64,000 nucleotides of DNA from Maricaulis sp963975345 (GTDB lineage Bacteria; Pseudomonadota; Alphaproteobacteria; Caulobacterales; Maricaulaceae). The number at the start of each line of letters is the position of its first letter. Within the stretch, counting starts at the first letter, position 1. The position numbers and the translations under genes were made by a program. The DNA lies in assembly GCF_963975345.1 (NCBI RefSeq), contig NZ_CAXBGE010000002.1, positions 1-64,000 on the forward strand, read 5' to 3'. Shown here in pieces: positions 32,877 to 42,355 of the stretch. A model generated the notes under the pieces. It was not told the DNA's origin. It did no database searches and saw only the letters and a list, made by a program, of their open reading frames with translations.

Positions 32877-33869
32877 TCACATTTTGAAGTTGATCATGCC
32901 GCGCATCACGAAAATGCCGATCGCCATCCAGGTCGCGCCGCCCAGCAGCATCAGCTGCCCGGTCGGGTGAACGAACATCTGGCTCATATAATCGGGCGTT
33001 GTGACGTAGACGATCGCGAGCACGCCGGGCGGCAGCGAGCCGATAATAAAGGCCGAGGCCTTGGCCTCCCCGGACAGCGCTTCGATCTTCTCGCGCATCA
33101 TACGGCGCGCCCGCAAAACGCCGGACAGATTGCCCAGGGTTTCGGCCAGATTGCCGCCCGTCTTCTGCTGGATGACCAAGACGGTGCGAAAGAAATTCAA
33201 CTCGGACAAAGGCATGCGTTCGCACATTTTTTCGAGCGCGTCGTCGAGCGATTGGCCAACCCGCAGCCCTTCGGTCAAAAGCTGGAATTCGGAACAGATC
33301 GGCTCGGGGGATTCGCGCGCGATGATGTTGAGACACTCATTCAGCGGCAGACCGGATTTGACGCCGCGCACGATGATGTCGATGGAATTGGCGAATTCGC
33401 CGGTGAACTTTCCTTTCCGGCGTGACGACAACAGGCCCAGCGTCCAACGCGGCATGCCCATCCCGGACACCAGCGCAATGCCAGCCGAAACCAGCAGGCT
33501 CTGCCCCGTCACCAGCGCAATAAGAAGCCCCGCAACGCCCATGCCCGCCGAAGCGATCCAGAACGCGCTCGGCGTGAAGGTCATGCCGGCCTGTTGGATG
33601 CGCGCCTTGAGGGTAATCGCTTTCTTTCGGATATCCTTCTGGCGCTGCTCCATATCCTTCAGCGAATCCTGGACCTGACGGCGGCGCTGGGCGGCACCAT
33701 CGAGGACTGTGGCGGTGCGTTTGCCGCGCGTCGCCCGGCCGCCAACGGCGCGGTCCAACCGCTTCTTCGACTGGGCATCACCCATCGCGCCGAGGGTAAC
33801 CCAGCCGACGCCGCCAACCGCAAAGAAGGCAGCTGCAGCGGCGAGGATGAAGGCAAAATCGGGGCTCAC
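32877..33869 (-). CDS. tadB: Tad platform protein TadB (GspF family)
   Basis: 330 residues. F domain with FANSIDIIVRGVKSGLPLNECL and ERMPLSELNFFRTVLVIQQKTGGNLAETL; membrane helices at about 5-25, 105-140, 265-290 and 300-322. It works with TadC as the inner-membrane platform. The start is GTG at 33867-33869 with GGAGG seven bases upstream; it follows cpaF by 2 bases, so it is tightly coupled. Confidence 0.93.
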   Translation of the reverse strand: MSPDFAFILAAAAAFFAVGGVGWVTLGAMGDAQSKKRLDRAVGGRATRGKRTATVLDGAAQRRRQVQDSLKDMEQRQKDIRKKAITLKARIQQAGMTFTPSAFWIASAGMGVAGLLIALVTGQSLLVSAGIALVSGMGMPRWTLGLLSSRRKGKFTGEFANSIDIIVRGVKSGLPLNECLNIIARESPEPICSEFQLLTEGLRVGQSLDDALEKMCERMPLSELNFFRTVLVIQQKTGGNLAETLGNLSGVLRARRMMREKIEALSGEAKASAFIIGSLPPGVLAIVYVTTPDYMSQMFVHPTGQLMLLGGATWMAIGIFVMRGMINFKM

Positions 33870-33871
33870 GG

Positions 33872-35386
33872 TCAGGCCTCCGACGCGTCGAGCGCAGCGG
33901 CCAATTCGCGGTCGAGCCCGAAATAGCGGGCGCGGTCCCAGAATTTCGGACGTGCAATTCCGGTGGAGACATGACGCCCGGTAATACGGCCATCATCATC
34001 CTCACCCTGGATTTCATAGAGGAAGAGGTCCTGGGTGACGATCACTTCGCCCTCCATGCCGACAACTTCGGTGATGTGGGTGATCTTGCGCGATCCGTCA
34101 CGCAGGCGGGCCGCCTGAACGATGACATCAATCGAACCGACGATCATTTCCCGGATCGTGCGGGTCGGCAGGTTATAGCCACCCATCGTGATCATGGATT
34201 CAATCCGCGCCATCGCCTCGCGTGGCGAGTTGGCGTGCAGCGTGCCCATCGAGCCGTCATGGCCGGTATTCATGGCCTGCAGCAAATCGAAGGATTCAGG
34301 TCCGCGGACCTCGCCGACGATGATGCGTTCAGGGCGCATGCGCAGACAGTTCTTGACCAGATCACGCATAGTGACCTCGCCGCTGCCTTCCAGATTGGGC
34401 GGCCGGGTTTCAAGGCGCACCACATGCGGCTGTTGCAATTGCAGTTCGGCGGCGTCTTCGCAGGTCACAACCCGCTCATCGAGTTCAATGAAGCCGGTCA
34501 TACAATTGAGCAGCGTCGTCTTGCCGGAACCGGTACCGCCAGAAATCAGCACGTTACAGCGGCTGGCGCCGATGACAGCGAGAACCTTGGCGCCCTCTGG
34601 TGTGATCGAGCCGTAATTGACCAGATCGGGCATGGTCAGCTTGTCTTTTTTGAACTTCCGGATCGTCAGGGTCGGTCCGTCCAGCGCCAGCGGCGGCGCG
34701 ATGACGTTGACGCGGGAGCCATCGGCGAGGCGCGCATCGCAGATCGGCGAGCTCTCATCGACCCGGCGGCCGACCTGGCTGACGATGCGCTGGCAGATAT
34801 TCATCAGCTGGGCATTGTCGCGGAAGCGGATATTTGTCTTCTCGACCCGTCCATTGACTTCAATGAAGACGGCGTCGGCGCCATTGACCATGATGTCGGA
34901 GATGTCGTCGCGCGCCAGCAAGGGCTCAAGCGGGCCATAGCCGAGCACGTCATTGCAGATGTCCTGGAGCAGTTGTTCCTGCTCGGCGATCGACATCGCA
35001 ACATTCTTGATCGAGATGATCTCGGTGACGATGTCGCGGATTTCCTCCGCGGCCGTCTCCTGGTCCAAACGCGATAATTGCCCCAGATCGATCGTGTCGA
35101 TCAGGGCGTTGAAGATCGTTGTCTTGATCGCGTAATATTCTTCGGAGCGGCCACCGCTTTGGTCGGCCGACGCACGAGCGACGCGCGGCGCAGCCTTGGC
35201 GGCCAGCTTGTTGACCGGCTTGGCAGCCGGTTTTGCGGTCAGCTTGCCGCCAGCGCCCGCCGTTGAGTTTGAGGCCGGGCGCGTCGCGCTGCTGGCAACG
35301 GGCTCAGCACGGGGCTCAACCTTTTGCTGGGTTGGCGCCGCCGGTGCCGGCGTCGGTGAAGGACCTCCAGCCCGTTTGCCAAACAT
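33872..35386 (-). CDS. cpaF: Tad pilus secretion ATPase CpaF/TadA
   Basis: 504 residues. An Ala/Pro/Lys-rich N-terminal tail (about 1-75) is followed by the type II/IV secretion ATPase domain: NVLISGGTGSGKTTLLNCMT (Walker A), Asp box ERVVTCEDAAELQLQQPHVV, RPERIIVGEVRGPESFDLLQ (Walker B) and the His box NTGHDGSMGTLHANSPREA. It forms the hexamer that drives both pilus extension and retraction in Caulobacter-type Tad pili. It follows cpaE by 6 bases. Confidence 0.95.
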   Translation of the reverse strand: MFGKRAGGPSPTPAPAAPTQQKVEPRAEPVASSATRPASNSTAGAGGKLTAKPAAKPVNKLAAKAAPRVARASADQSGGRSEEYYAIKTTIFNALIDTIDLGQLSRLDQETAAEEIRDIVTEIISIKNVAMSIAEQEQLLQDICNDVLGYGPLEPLLARDDISDIMVNGADAVFIEVNGRVEKTNIRFRDNAQLMNICQRIVSQVGRRVDESSPICDARLADGSRVNVIAPPLALDGPTLTIRKFKKDKLTMPDLVNYGSITPEGAKVLAVIGASRCNVLISGGTGSGKTTLLNCMTGFIELDERVVTCEDAAELQLQQPHVVRLETRPPNLEGSGEVTMRDLVKNCLRMRPERIIVGEVRGPESFDLLQAMNTGHDGSMGTLHANSPREAMARIESMITMGGYNLPTRTIREMIVGSIDVIVQAARLRDGSRKITHITEVVGMEGEVIVTQDLFLYEIQGEDDDGRITGRHVSTGIARPKFWDRARYFGLDRELAAALDASEA

Positions 35387-35392
35387 GACGGG

Positions 35393-36964
35393 TTAGCCTC
35401 CGAACAATTTTGAGGCGAGCGAGCGCTTGCGCAGCGGCGCGGCCGTGCGCCCGGTGACCAAACCGGCAAGATGGGCGAAGCCATCAGCCGCTTTGGATTT
35501 CGGGTCGAGCTCGGTAATCATCTGGCCGTTATTGGCCGCCTTGCCGAATAATTGCGGCTCAAACGGCAGCACCAAGGCCGGTTGCGTGCCGAGCGCGTCG
35601 GCAAAATCTTTCACTGGAATTTCCGGCCGCTTCGGCATGCCCGCCATATTGACCACGACTTTCGGCAAGTCGTCGTTGGGACGCGCGCCGGCGATCAGGT
35701 CGAACAGATTCTTGGCATTGCGCAGCGAGGCCAGATCCGGCGTCACGGTAACCACAACCTGGTCGGCAGAAAGCAAGGTCTGGCGCACCCAGGGCATCCA
35801 GAGATGCGGCAGGTCGAGGGCAACATAGGGTGCCTGACGGCGCACTTTATCGAGCACCATCTCGTACTCACTCGGGGAGAACTCCCAGTCACGGTCGAGC
35901 GTGGCCGGGGCGGAAAACAGGCTCAGACGTTCGGTACAGCGCACCAGAAGCCGGTCGAGCAGCGCGTCATCCAACCGGTCGGGCTCATTGAGCGCATCGC
36001 CCAAAGTCTGGGCCGGATCCTGGTTGAAATCGAGACCAGCGGTGCCGAAGGACAGATCGAGATCGACCAGCACAGCATCGGTGTGCAGGCCTTCCGCCAG
36101 CGCCCAGGAGCAATTATGCGCCACGGTCGATGAGCCGACCCCGCCCTTGGCACCGATAAAGGCGATGGTCTTTCCGGCAAAGGGTTGATCGGGATCGAGG
36201 AACAGGTCGGAAATTGAGCGGATCAGGTGCAGCGGCGTCATTGGCGGCACGAGATATTCGCTAACGCCGCGCTTCATCAATTCGCGGTAGAGGGCGATAT
36301 CATTGGCGGCGCCAATGATGATCACCTTGGTGTCCGGATCGCAGACGCTGGCCAGCTCTTCGAGCTGTTCGAACAGGCCTTGGCCGCGCATGCCGGATTC
36401 GACGATCAGCAAATTGGGCGTCGTCGCATCATGATAGCGTTCGATCGCAGCAGGCAGCCCGCCCAGTTCAACGGTCAGATGCGCCTTGGCCAACCGCCGG
36501 TCGCCGGCGGCATTGTGAACCAGGGCGCCGGTCTCGGGGCGCTCGCAAAAGGCAGCAATCGAGATTCGCGGCACTGGCTGGTCGGTGACATCGCGGTCGA
36601 TTTCGCCGAACAGGGCTTCGCCGGCCGGCATCGCCGCCTGCGTCGCCATGAATTCGTCCTGCAACTCCGCAAATTCGGCATCGAGCGTGCTTTGCGGCGG
36701 CGTCGCAGGCGTTGGCGCAGGCGCCGGGGCTTCCGACTGGAAACTGTCAGTGAACTCATCCTCGACCAGCGGTGCGCCGGCTCCGAAACGGCGCCCGCCT
36801 CGCTCAGGCTCCGCCTCGAACGGCGCCTCGGCCTGCGCGGAGACCGGCGCAGCACTCGGTGCGGGCTCGCCGAGCATCAGCCGCTCGATATCCGAAGCGT
36901 CGAGAAAGGGGTCGTCCCCCTCCAAAATTGCGTCCCTGTTCAGGGCATGTTTTGCGTCAGCCAT
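35393..36964 (-). CDS. cpaE: Tad pilus localisation ATPase CpaE/TadZ
   Basis: 523 residues. A long acidic, Pro/Ala-rich N-terminus is followed by a receiver-like domain (about 150-270, LLIVESGMRGQGLFEQLEEL) and a ParA/MinD-type ATPase domain with the deviant Walker motif IAFIGAKGGVGSSTVAHNCS and VDLDLSFGTAGLDFNQDPAQ. CpaE places the pilus machine at a cell pole. ATG 36962-36964 has AAGGAG five bases upstream and is preferred over an earlier frame opening that reads through cpaD. Confidence 0.93.
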   Translation of the reverse strand: MADAKHALNRDAILEGDDPFLDASDIERLMLGEPAPSAAPVSAQAEAPFEAEPERGGRRFGAGAPLVEDEFTDSFQSEAPAPAPTPATPPQSTLDAEFAELQDEFMATQAAMPAGEALFGEIDRDVTDQPVPRISIAAFCERPETGALVHNAAGDRRLAKAHLTVELGGLPAAIERYHDATTPNLLIVESGMRGQGLFEQLEELASVCDPDTKVIIIGAANDIALYRELMKRGVSEYLVPPMTPLHLIRSISDLFLDPDQPFAGKTIAFIGAKGGVGSSTVAHNCSWALAEGLHTDAVLVDLDLSFGTAGLDFNQDPAQTLGDALNEPDRLDDALLDRLLVRCTERLSLFSAPATLDRDWEFSPSEYEMVLDKVRRQAPYVALDLPHLWMPWVRQTLLSADQVVVTVTPDLASLRNAKNLFDLIAGARPNDDLPKVVVNMAGMPKRPEIPVKDFADALGTQPALVLPFEPQLFGKAANNGQMITELDPKSKAADGFAHLAGLVTGRTAAPLRKRSLASKLFGG

Positions 36965-36986
36965 GATCGCTCCTTCCACCCCTGGA

Positions 36987-37655
36987 CTAATTGCCGATAG
37001 TGCTAACGGCGCCACTTTCATGGTCGCTGCGTTCGCTGGTTGTTGATTCGCCGGCCCGGTAGCCTTCGAGAACAGTCTGCCGGCGCCCGGCATCCGATGG
37101 CCCCATCGTGCGCGGCGCGATCAGATCACGCGGATCGCTGATCATCGCGGCCAGATTGGTCGCCAGCGAACAGCCGAAGCGTTCCGAATGCCGATTGTCG
37201 AAATCCGGACGCTGATCTTCCCAGCTCTGCATGCAATCAGGAGCGACGGCGCGATAGCGCGTGAACGAGAAGATCACGGCGGCATTGCCCTGCCGGCGCG
37301 CATCATAGGCACCGCCAGCGATCTGCCGCCAGTCGAGGCCTTGCTCATAGAGATAGGTGCGTGATGCGGCGATCACGCCAATCGCGGCGTCTTCATTGGC
37401 GGCACCCTGCGGATAGCTGATCACCAACGGGCCATGGCCGCGCACCTTGTACTCGGTGGCGATAGCCGAAAGCATGCCTTGCTGAGCCCAGGTCAGGCCA
37501 TTATCGCGCGGATCGACAGCCATGTCGGCGCGATAGGTCTCGGCGACCGCTGTCGGTTGCGGCAGGTCGAGACCGACTGGCGTCGTCGAGCAGGCAGCCA
37601 GCGTCACCGACCCGAACAGGGCGATCAGCAGGAGTTTGGCGCTGGATTTCAACAC
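36987..37655 (-). CDS. cpaD: Tad pilus assembly lipoprotein CpaD
   Basis: 222 residues. Signal sequence with lipobox TLAAC; the CpaD domain includes DPRDNGLTWAQQGMLSAIATE, GHGPLVISYPQGAANEDAA and FGCSLATNLAAMISDPRDLI. CpaD helps the secretin CpaC in the outer membrane. The open frame begins with GTG 37670 overlapping the cpaC stop. GTG 37653-37655 is preferred: GGAG lies nine bases before it and it gives MLKSSAKLLLIALFG, a normal signal peptide. Confidence 0.9.
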   Translation of the reverse strand: MLKSSAKLLLIALFGSVTLAACSTTPVGLDLPQPTAVAETYRADMAVDPRDNGLTWAQQGMLSAIATEYKVRGHGPLVISYPQGAANEDAAIGVIAASRTYLYEQGLDWRQIAGGAYDARRQGNAAVIFSFTRYRAVAPDCMQSWEDQRPDFDNRHSERFGCSLATNLAAMISDPRDLIAPRTMGPSDAGRRQTVLEGYRAGESTTSERSDHESGAVSTIGN

Positions 37656-37669
37656 GATCAGATACTCCA

Positions 37670-39244
37670 CTATTCAAACAGGAAGCCAATGGGACCATTC
37701 CAGGCCCGGTTGCCGGTATCGGCGCCCGGCACGGAATAGATCCGGTTGAGGCGGCCAAACAGATTGGCATCCAACTCATTGGCATTCTGGTATCCGTCCG
37801 CAGGCGTCGTCATCGCGGCGGGATTGGTCGGATCGACCAGATAGGGTGTGACCAGGATGACCAATTCAGTCTCATGGTTGAGGAAGTCGCGCGAACGGAA
37901 CAGCGAGCCGAGGATCGGTACATTGCCGATACCTGGAACCTGGTCGAGATTCTGCCGGGTCTCTTCGCGGATCAGACCCGCCAGGACCAGGCTGCCGCCT
38001 GAGGGCAGTTCGACCGTGGTCTCGGTACGGTTGACCGTCAGGCCCGGAATGGTCAAGCCGGGCACGATGACCTGATTGCCGGCGCCGTCAGTGGTGACCG
38101 TCTGGTTGAGAACCAACGAGCCCTCGGACGACAATTCGGAAACCTCGGTCGAGATCCGCATGCTGATGCGGCCTTCCGACAGCACGACCGGCGTGAAGCC
38201 GAGCCCGACGCCGAACGGCTTGTATTCGATGATGACATTACCGTCGCGGTCGCGGCCGGTCGGGACCGGGAATTCGCCGCCGGCGAGGAAATTGGCTGCT
38301 TCGCCGGTGATCGCCGTCAGATTGGGCTCGGCCAAAGTGCGCACCAGCCCGACGCGCTCAAGCGCATTCAGGGTCGCGCCGATCGAGCTCTGCAACACGC
38401 CATCGACCATGTTGTTGAGCGTACCGCCCATCAGCAAACCGCCCAGAGCGCGGCCGGCGACGCCATAGCCATTCTGCGTCCCGACATTGGTCGAGCTGCC
38501 ATAGGAGCCGGCCGAGATCGTGTCGACGACGGGATTGCCATTGGTGTCGAGCACCGGGACGTCGAGGCCATTGAGATTCTGATAGCGCGGCACGCGGACC
38601 GGCGGCACGAACTCGCCGAAATTGGTGGTGCCGTTCAAATTGACGCCCAATTGCCGCACGATGGAGCGCTGCATCTCGACAATGCGCACTTTGAGCATCA
38701 CCTGGTCGCGGCCCTCAACAGTCAACATCGAGAGAATTTGCGCCGGATCATCGACCCAGCGTTGGGCAATGCTCAGCGCCGTATCGGCATCGCTCGCGCT
38801 CGGCACAGAGCCGGACAGGACGATATGGTCATTCATCGCTTCGGCCGTGACGCGGGCATTGGGCAGGAAGCGGTTGAGCGATTCCTGCAGTGGGTCGAGA
38901 TCACGCTCGACGCGCAGATCGAGATCGAGAATGAGTTGGCCATCGGCATCGAAGAAGAAAGCATTGGTCTGCCCAACCCCCATGCCGAGCAGATAGGCGC
39001 GACGCGGCGTGCGGATCACGGCCTGCACGATAGCGGGATTGGTCACCAGAACATCGGCCGCATCGACCGGCAGGTTGATCACGGCGGCTTTGTCGAGCGG
39101 CAGCAGCAAGCTTTGGGAAACCGGGCCATCACCGGGCGCGCGAATATTGACCTGCATGGTGTTGCCGCGCTCAGTGCCAGGCGCCTGCGCCAGGCCGGGC
39201 GCAGTCATCGCCAATGCGGCGAACAGGAACAGGGAGCGGATCAT
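37670..39244 (-). CDS. cpaC: Tad pilus secretin CpaC
   Basis: 524 residues. Signal peptide (ending GLAQA); pilus N-terminal domain (DKAAVINLPVDAADVLVTNP, about 45-120); BON-like domain (VTAEAMNDHIVLSGSVPSAS); secretin barrel with VRTLAEPNLTAITGEAANFL, EFPVP, VELPSGGSLVLAGLIREETR, VPGIGNVPILGSLFRSRDFL and ELVILVTPYLV. It forms the outer-membrane pore for the Flp pilus. ATG 39242-39244 is chosen; an upstream TTG at 39259 overlaps the cpaB stop. Confidence 0.95.
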   Translation of the reverse strand: MIRSLFLFAALAMTAPGLAQAPGTERGNTMQVNIRAPGDGPVSQSLLLPLDKAAVINLPVDAADVLVTNPAIVQAVIRTPRRAYLLGMGVGQTNAFFFDADGQLILDLDLRVERDLDPLQESLNRFLPNARVTAEAMNDHIVLSGSVPSASDADTALSIAQRWVDDPAQILSMLTVEGRDQVMLKVRIVEMQRSIVRQLGVNLNGTTNFGEFVPPVRVPRYQNLNGLDVPVLDTNGNPVVDTISAGSYGSSTNVGTQNGYGVAGRALGGLLMGGTLNNMVDGVLQSSIGATLNALERVGLVRTLAEPNLTAITGEAANFLAGGEFPVPTGRDRDGNVIIEYKPFGVGLGFTPVVLSEGRISMRISTEVSELSSEGSLVLNQTVTTDGAGNQVIVPGLTIPGLTVNRTETTVELPSGGSLVLAGLIREETRQNLDQVPGIGNVPILGSLFRSRDFLNHETELVILVTPYLVDPTNPAAMTTPADGYQNANELDANLFGRLNRIYSVPGADTGNRAWNGPIGFLFE

Positions 39245-39255
39245 CACCTCAGACC

Positions 39256-40095
39256 TCAATTATCGTCAGCGAGGGCGACGGTCTGTGAATGTCCGTAACG
39301 GATCAGGGTCACATTGCGTTGCCTGGAATTGGAGGATTCGCTGTCGCCAGCGCGGGTCGGCGCTTCGCCGCCATTGAGCAGCACGGGGCCGCCTTCATTA
39401 TCGAGCAGGCTGCGCAGCACGAGCGTAATATCGCCGCGCGCGATGGCGAGCGAAACGGCTCGCGCCTGATCCGGCGTCAGTTCCAGTGTGGCAGTCTCGC
39501 CGACAACATTTTCTGCGCCGTTCTCGCCACCAAACGCTTGGTCGATCGCCAGCACGCGCGCATTTTCAACGATGGTGCGGGCAACATAGGCGCGGGTTGA
39601 GCCGCGCTGTCCCTGCACATCTTCCTCAAAGGAAACAATCACATCCACGCGGTCATTCGGCAGGATGAAGCCACCTGCACCGCGTTCGGCGGAAATCGGC
39701 ACCGCAACGGCGCGCATGCCCGGCGCCAATACGGCAGCCATGAAGCCGGCATCGCCGGGCTGTACCAAGCGGCGGCCGGTGATCGGTTCACTCTCCCCGA
39801 TTGGGGCACGAACCACGGAACCGGCGAAATCTTCAATACCCTGCCCCTGATTCTCGACGATATAGCCTGGGCTCATCGCCTCGTCGGGCCAGGTTTGCCA
39901 ATAGAAATCAGCGGCGCTGGCGCGCTCGCCAATCGCCAGATCACGCCGCGCCGCGAGAATGCGTACGACCGGGCGTTGCTCAACCACGACAGGCTCGGGC
40001 GCAGCCGGTGTCGTCATCGCCTGACGAACAAAGAATGCGACGGCGATGGCGGCGATCGCTGCAGCGACCAGAATGGCAATACGGACGGCGTTCAT
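39256..40095 (-). CDS. cpaB: Tad pilus assembly protein CpaB
   Basis: 279 residues. One N-terminal membrane helix (AILVAAAIAAIAVAFFV), a SAF domain (VRILAARRDLAIGERASAAD), and the CpaB/RcpC region (MRAVAVPISAERGAGGFILP, RVDVIVSFEEDVQ). It is thought to sit in the periplasm and link inner-membrane platform and secretin. A 116-base gap without features separates it from cpaA upstream. Confidence 0.93.
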   Translation of the reverse strand: MNAVRIAILVAAAIAAIAVAFFVRQAMTTPAAPEPVVVEQRPVVRILAARRDLAIGERASAADFYWQTWPDEAMSPGYIVENQGQGIEDFAGSVVRAPIGESEPITGRRLVQPGDAGFMAAVLAPGMRAVAVPISAERGAGGFILPNDRVDVIVSFEEDVQGQRGSTRAYVARTIVENARVLAIDQAFGGENGAENVVGETATLELTPDQARAVSLAIARGDITLVLRSLLDNEGGPVLLNGGEAPTRAGDSESSNSRQRNVTLIRYGHSQTVALADDN

Positions 40096-40211
40096 AGGAC
40101 GCTCAAACCTCTCAGGCACACAAATACACCTGTGATGAGACGTCCAATTCCTCAAAGTCGCGTTAATTATTGCGTATCATTGCCGCCTATCATGCAATTT
40201 TCCGCCGCGCC

Positions 40212-40709
40212 CTAGAACGTGACTGCAAAAACCGTAGCCGGCAGGCTCCATATCACCCCACCCGCGATCGCAATCCCGTAGGGGACTGGAGCGCCGGTCG
40301 CGAGCGCCGTTCCCGCCAGCTTTTCGGGCGAAACACCCAGTGCAGGCAGAGAAAAGCGGAGCAAAAGCAAAAGCAGGACAAGAGCGCCGCCGACCAATGC
40401 CGTATGCGCCAGCAGCACGATGACGCCGGGCCAACCAAACCAGAGCGCGACCGCTGCAAACAATTTCCCGTCGCCGCCACCGATCCATCCGGGCGCAAAC
40501 AGCGCCATCGCGAACACCAGAGCCAGGACGCCCGCCAGGAGATGATTGCCAAGCTCGGCCCAACCCAGCCCGGCCAGCAAAGCGGCGATCGGAAACAGGG
40601 CAATAATGGCGATGGCAGGCCAATTGGGGATGGTGAACCGGGTCGCGTCGCAGAAGCCCGCAAACAGAACCAGGCCGATCAGGGCCAGGCTGGTAATTTG
40701 AAGAAGCAT
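40212..40709 (-). CDS. cpaA: Prepilin peptidase CpaA (A24 family)
   Basis: 165 residues with about six membrane helices. The two catalytic aspartates lie in FCDATRFTIPN and GGGDGKL, the short TadV/CpaA form without the methylase domain. It cleaves the Flp prepilin PilA and the TadE-type pseudopilins before their hydrophobic stretch. It lies 157 bases after pilA, beyond a strong terminator at 40803-40837, so its expression probably depends on read-through or a second promoter. Confidence 0.93.
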   Translation of the reverse strand: MLLQITSLALIGLVLFAGFCDATRFTIPNWPAIAIIALFPIAALLAGLGWAELGNHLLAGVLALVFAMALFAPGWIGGGDGKLFAAVALWFGWPGVIVLLAHTALVGGALVLLLLLLRFSLPALGVSPEKLAGTALATGAPVPYGIAIAGGVIWSLPATVFAVTF

Positions 40710-40802
40710 ATCTGAGTCCCCGTTCGCAACGGGGTGAAACTAGCGCGAGAGCATTAATAGCTGGTTGGCGATATGCAATATATCGACAGTACAGTGACGG
40801 CT

Positions 40803-40837
40803 ACGCAAAACAAAGGCCGCCCCTTTCGGAGCGGCCT
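40803..40837 (-). terminator. Terminator after pilA
   Basis: On the minus strand AGGCCGCTCC and GGGGCGGCCT pair over ten positions around a GAAA tetraloop, followed by TTGTTTT. It lies 30 bases beyond the pilA stop and would make most transcripts monocistronic pilin messages, a common way to obtain excess pilin. Confidence 0.88.
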
Positions 40838-40866
40838 CGCTTTTACCCGGTATTCTGGGTGCCGGT

Positions 40867-41025
40867 TTAGATCGCCGCGGTAATCGCGGTGAAATTGCCG
40901 GACAGCTCGGTGCCGAGCGCCGTGACAGCGCCGATAATGACAACGGCGATCAGAGCGGCGATGAGGCCGTACTCGATTGCAGTGGCACCAGATTCGTCTT
41001 TGAAAAAGCGAGAAATCATCTTCAT
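40867..41025 (-). CDS. pilA: Flp-type major pilin
   Basis: 52 residues. The leader MKMISRFFKDESG ends at the Gly before the cleavage point; the mature pilin starts ATAIEYGLIAALIAVVIIGA, the Flp signature with Glu at position 4 and the adjacent Tyr. It is processed by CpaA and polymerised by CpaF/TadBC. ATG 41023-41025 has GGGAG eight bases upstream. The region up to 41297 is AT-rich and must hold its promoter, but I cannot define one. Confidence 0.95.
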   Translation of the reverse strand: MKMISRFFKDESGATAIEYGLIAALIAVVIIGAVTALGTELSGNFTAITAAI

Positions 41026-41297
41026 TTTTTTTACTCCCGTGAAAGTTCCACACCACCAGGAGACGATCCGTCCCGACCCCTCCTGAACGCTGACCAATAG
41101 ACACGAGAAGAATTTAAGGCCGGTAAATATTCGTGATTAACAAAATCTATATATCAGCGAACCGTGGCTATAGTAAACAAAATGACAATAACGACACCTG
41201 TACTATCCATCAAACAATTGCGTCGCCGTTTAGGAAAGATTCAGACGCGCGCGAGATGATGCCCATACACGATCACCCGTGTGGACGGAGTGCCCCC

Positions 41298-41750
41298 ATG
41301 ATCTGCCGTATCGCATCCATCTTGACTTTCGCCCTCGTATGCAGCGCCCCGGCATCCGCCGAGGATTTGATGCTCGCTGTTGAGCATGCGCAGGTCATCC
41401 GCCTTCCTGGCGACGCCTCCACTGTGATCGTCGGCAATCCATCCATCGCCGACGCGCTGGTCCATGATGGCCGCACACTGGTTCTGACCGGCCGGCTGCA
41501 AGGGCGCACCAATGTCATTGCAATGGATCGCATCGGACGGGTGATCTATTCGAGCGAAATCGCGGTCACCAATCCGGTTCCCGGTCAGGTCGCGCTCTTC
41601 CGTGGTCCCGATCGCACCACCATGTCCTGCGCCGAGACCTGCGATGAAGTGCCCCGCGTCGGTGACGACCCGACACGGGTGACCTGGCTCGACAATCAGC
41701 AGGCGGCCCGTCTGGCGACCGCCCAGTCAGCGATTGACGACCCGTCCTGA
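41298..41750 (+). CDS. Secreted pilus N-terminal-domain (PilN-type) protein
   Basis: 150 residues with a signal peptide (ending APASA). The domain AVEHAQVIRLPGDASTVIVG...DRIGRVIYSSEIAV is homologous in layout to the first periplasmic domain of the secretin CpaC encoded nearby (INLPVDAADVLVTNP...). It therefore looks like a free-standing secretin N-domain, possibly docking to the secretin ring. A short tail contains two cysteines (SCAETCDE). GGAG (41287-41290) lies seven bases before the ATG. It heads the rightward row with the TadE pair. Confidence 0.82.
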   Translation: MICRIASILTFALVCSAPASAEDLMLAVEHAQVIRLPGDASTVIVGNPSIADALVHDGRTLVLTGRLQGRTNVIAMDRIGRVIYSSEIAVTNPVPGQVALFRGPDRTTMSCAETCDEVPRVGDDPTRVTWLDNQQAARLATAQSAIDDPS

Positions 41751-41794
41751 ACCGCATCAGCACGCCGCAAGCCCAATCAACCCGTGGAGCATGA

Positions 41795-42355
41795 ATGATG
41801 AGCCGCCTGTCGTCCTCCAAGTCCGGCATGCCGCTGAGCCGCTTGCTGCGCCGCGCCCGGCGTGACCGGTCCGGGGCGACAGCAGTTGAGTTTGCCCTCA
41901 TTGCTGCACCGTTCTTTTTCCTTTTGTTCGCGATGATCGAAATTGCGGCGGTCTTTTTCACCAGCACTGTGCTGGAGAATGCCGTCCTCGAGACCGGGCG
42001 GGAAATCCGCACCGGCCAAGCACAAGCGGCCGGCATGACCAGCGGCGGCTTTCAGAACGAGATCTGCAGGCGCATCGAAGTCGTCGGCAATTGCGACCGG
42101 CTTGAATTCGACGTTCGTGTCTTCAGCGGTTTCGATACCGTCGACCAGACCAGCCCGGTCCAAGAAGATGGCTCACTGAACAGCGCCAGCTTCGGCTGGG
42201 ACCCGGGCGGTGCGGGCGATATCGTGCTGGTGCGTGTTTTCTATCGCTGGTCCTTGCTGACGCCGAATTTCGGCGGCGCCCTGTCAAACATGTCGGGCAA
42301 TCAGCGGCTGCTTACGGCCGCGACAGTCTTCCGCAACGAGCCCTTCAATGATTAA
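41795..42355 (+). CDS. tadE: TadE-family pseudopilin
   Basis: 186 residues. A basic leader is followed by DRSGATAVEFALIAAPFFFL, a prepilin-like cleavage site and N-terminal membrane helix with Glu near position 5; the remainder is a periplasmic domain with two Cys (CRRIEVVGNC). TadE/F pseudopilins are minor components of Flp pili. Its stop overlaps the next ATG by 8 bases. Confidence 0.88.
   Translation: MMSRLSSSKSGMPLSRLLRRARRDRSGATAVEFALIAAPFFFLLFAMIEIAAVFFTSTVLENAVLETGREIRTGQAQAAGMTSGGFQNEICRRIEVVGNCDRLEFDVRVFSGFDTVDQTSPVQEDGSLNSASFGWDPGGAGDIVLVRVFYRWSLLTPNFGGALSNMSGNQRLLTAATVFRNEPFND

Noticed and set aside
41026..41297. CtrA sites upstream of pilA
   Set aside because: Single TTAA half-sites occur, but no TTAA-N7-TTAA pair; one ATTTA-N7-TAAAT palindrome is too weak to call.
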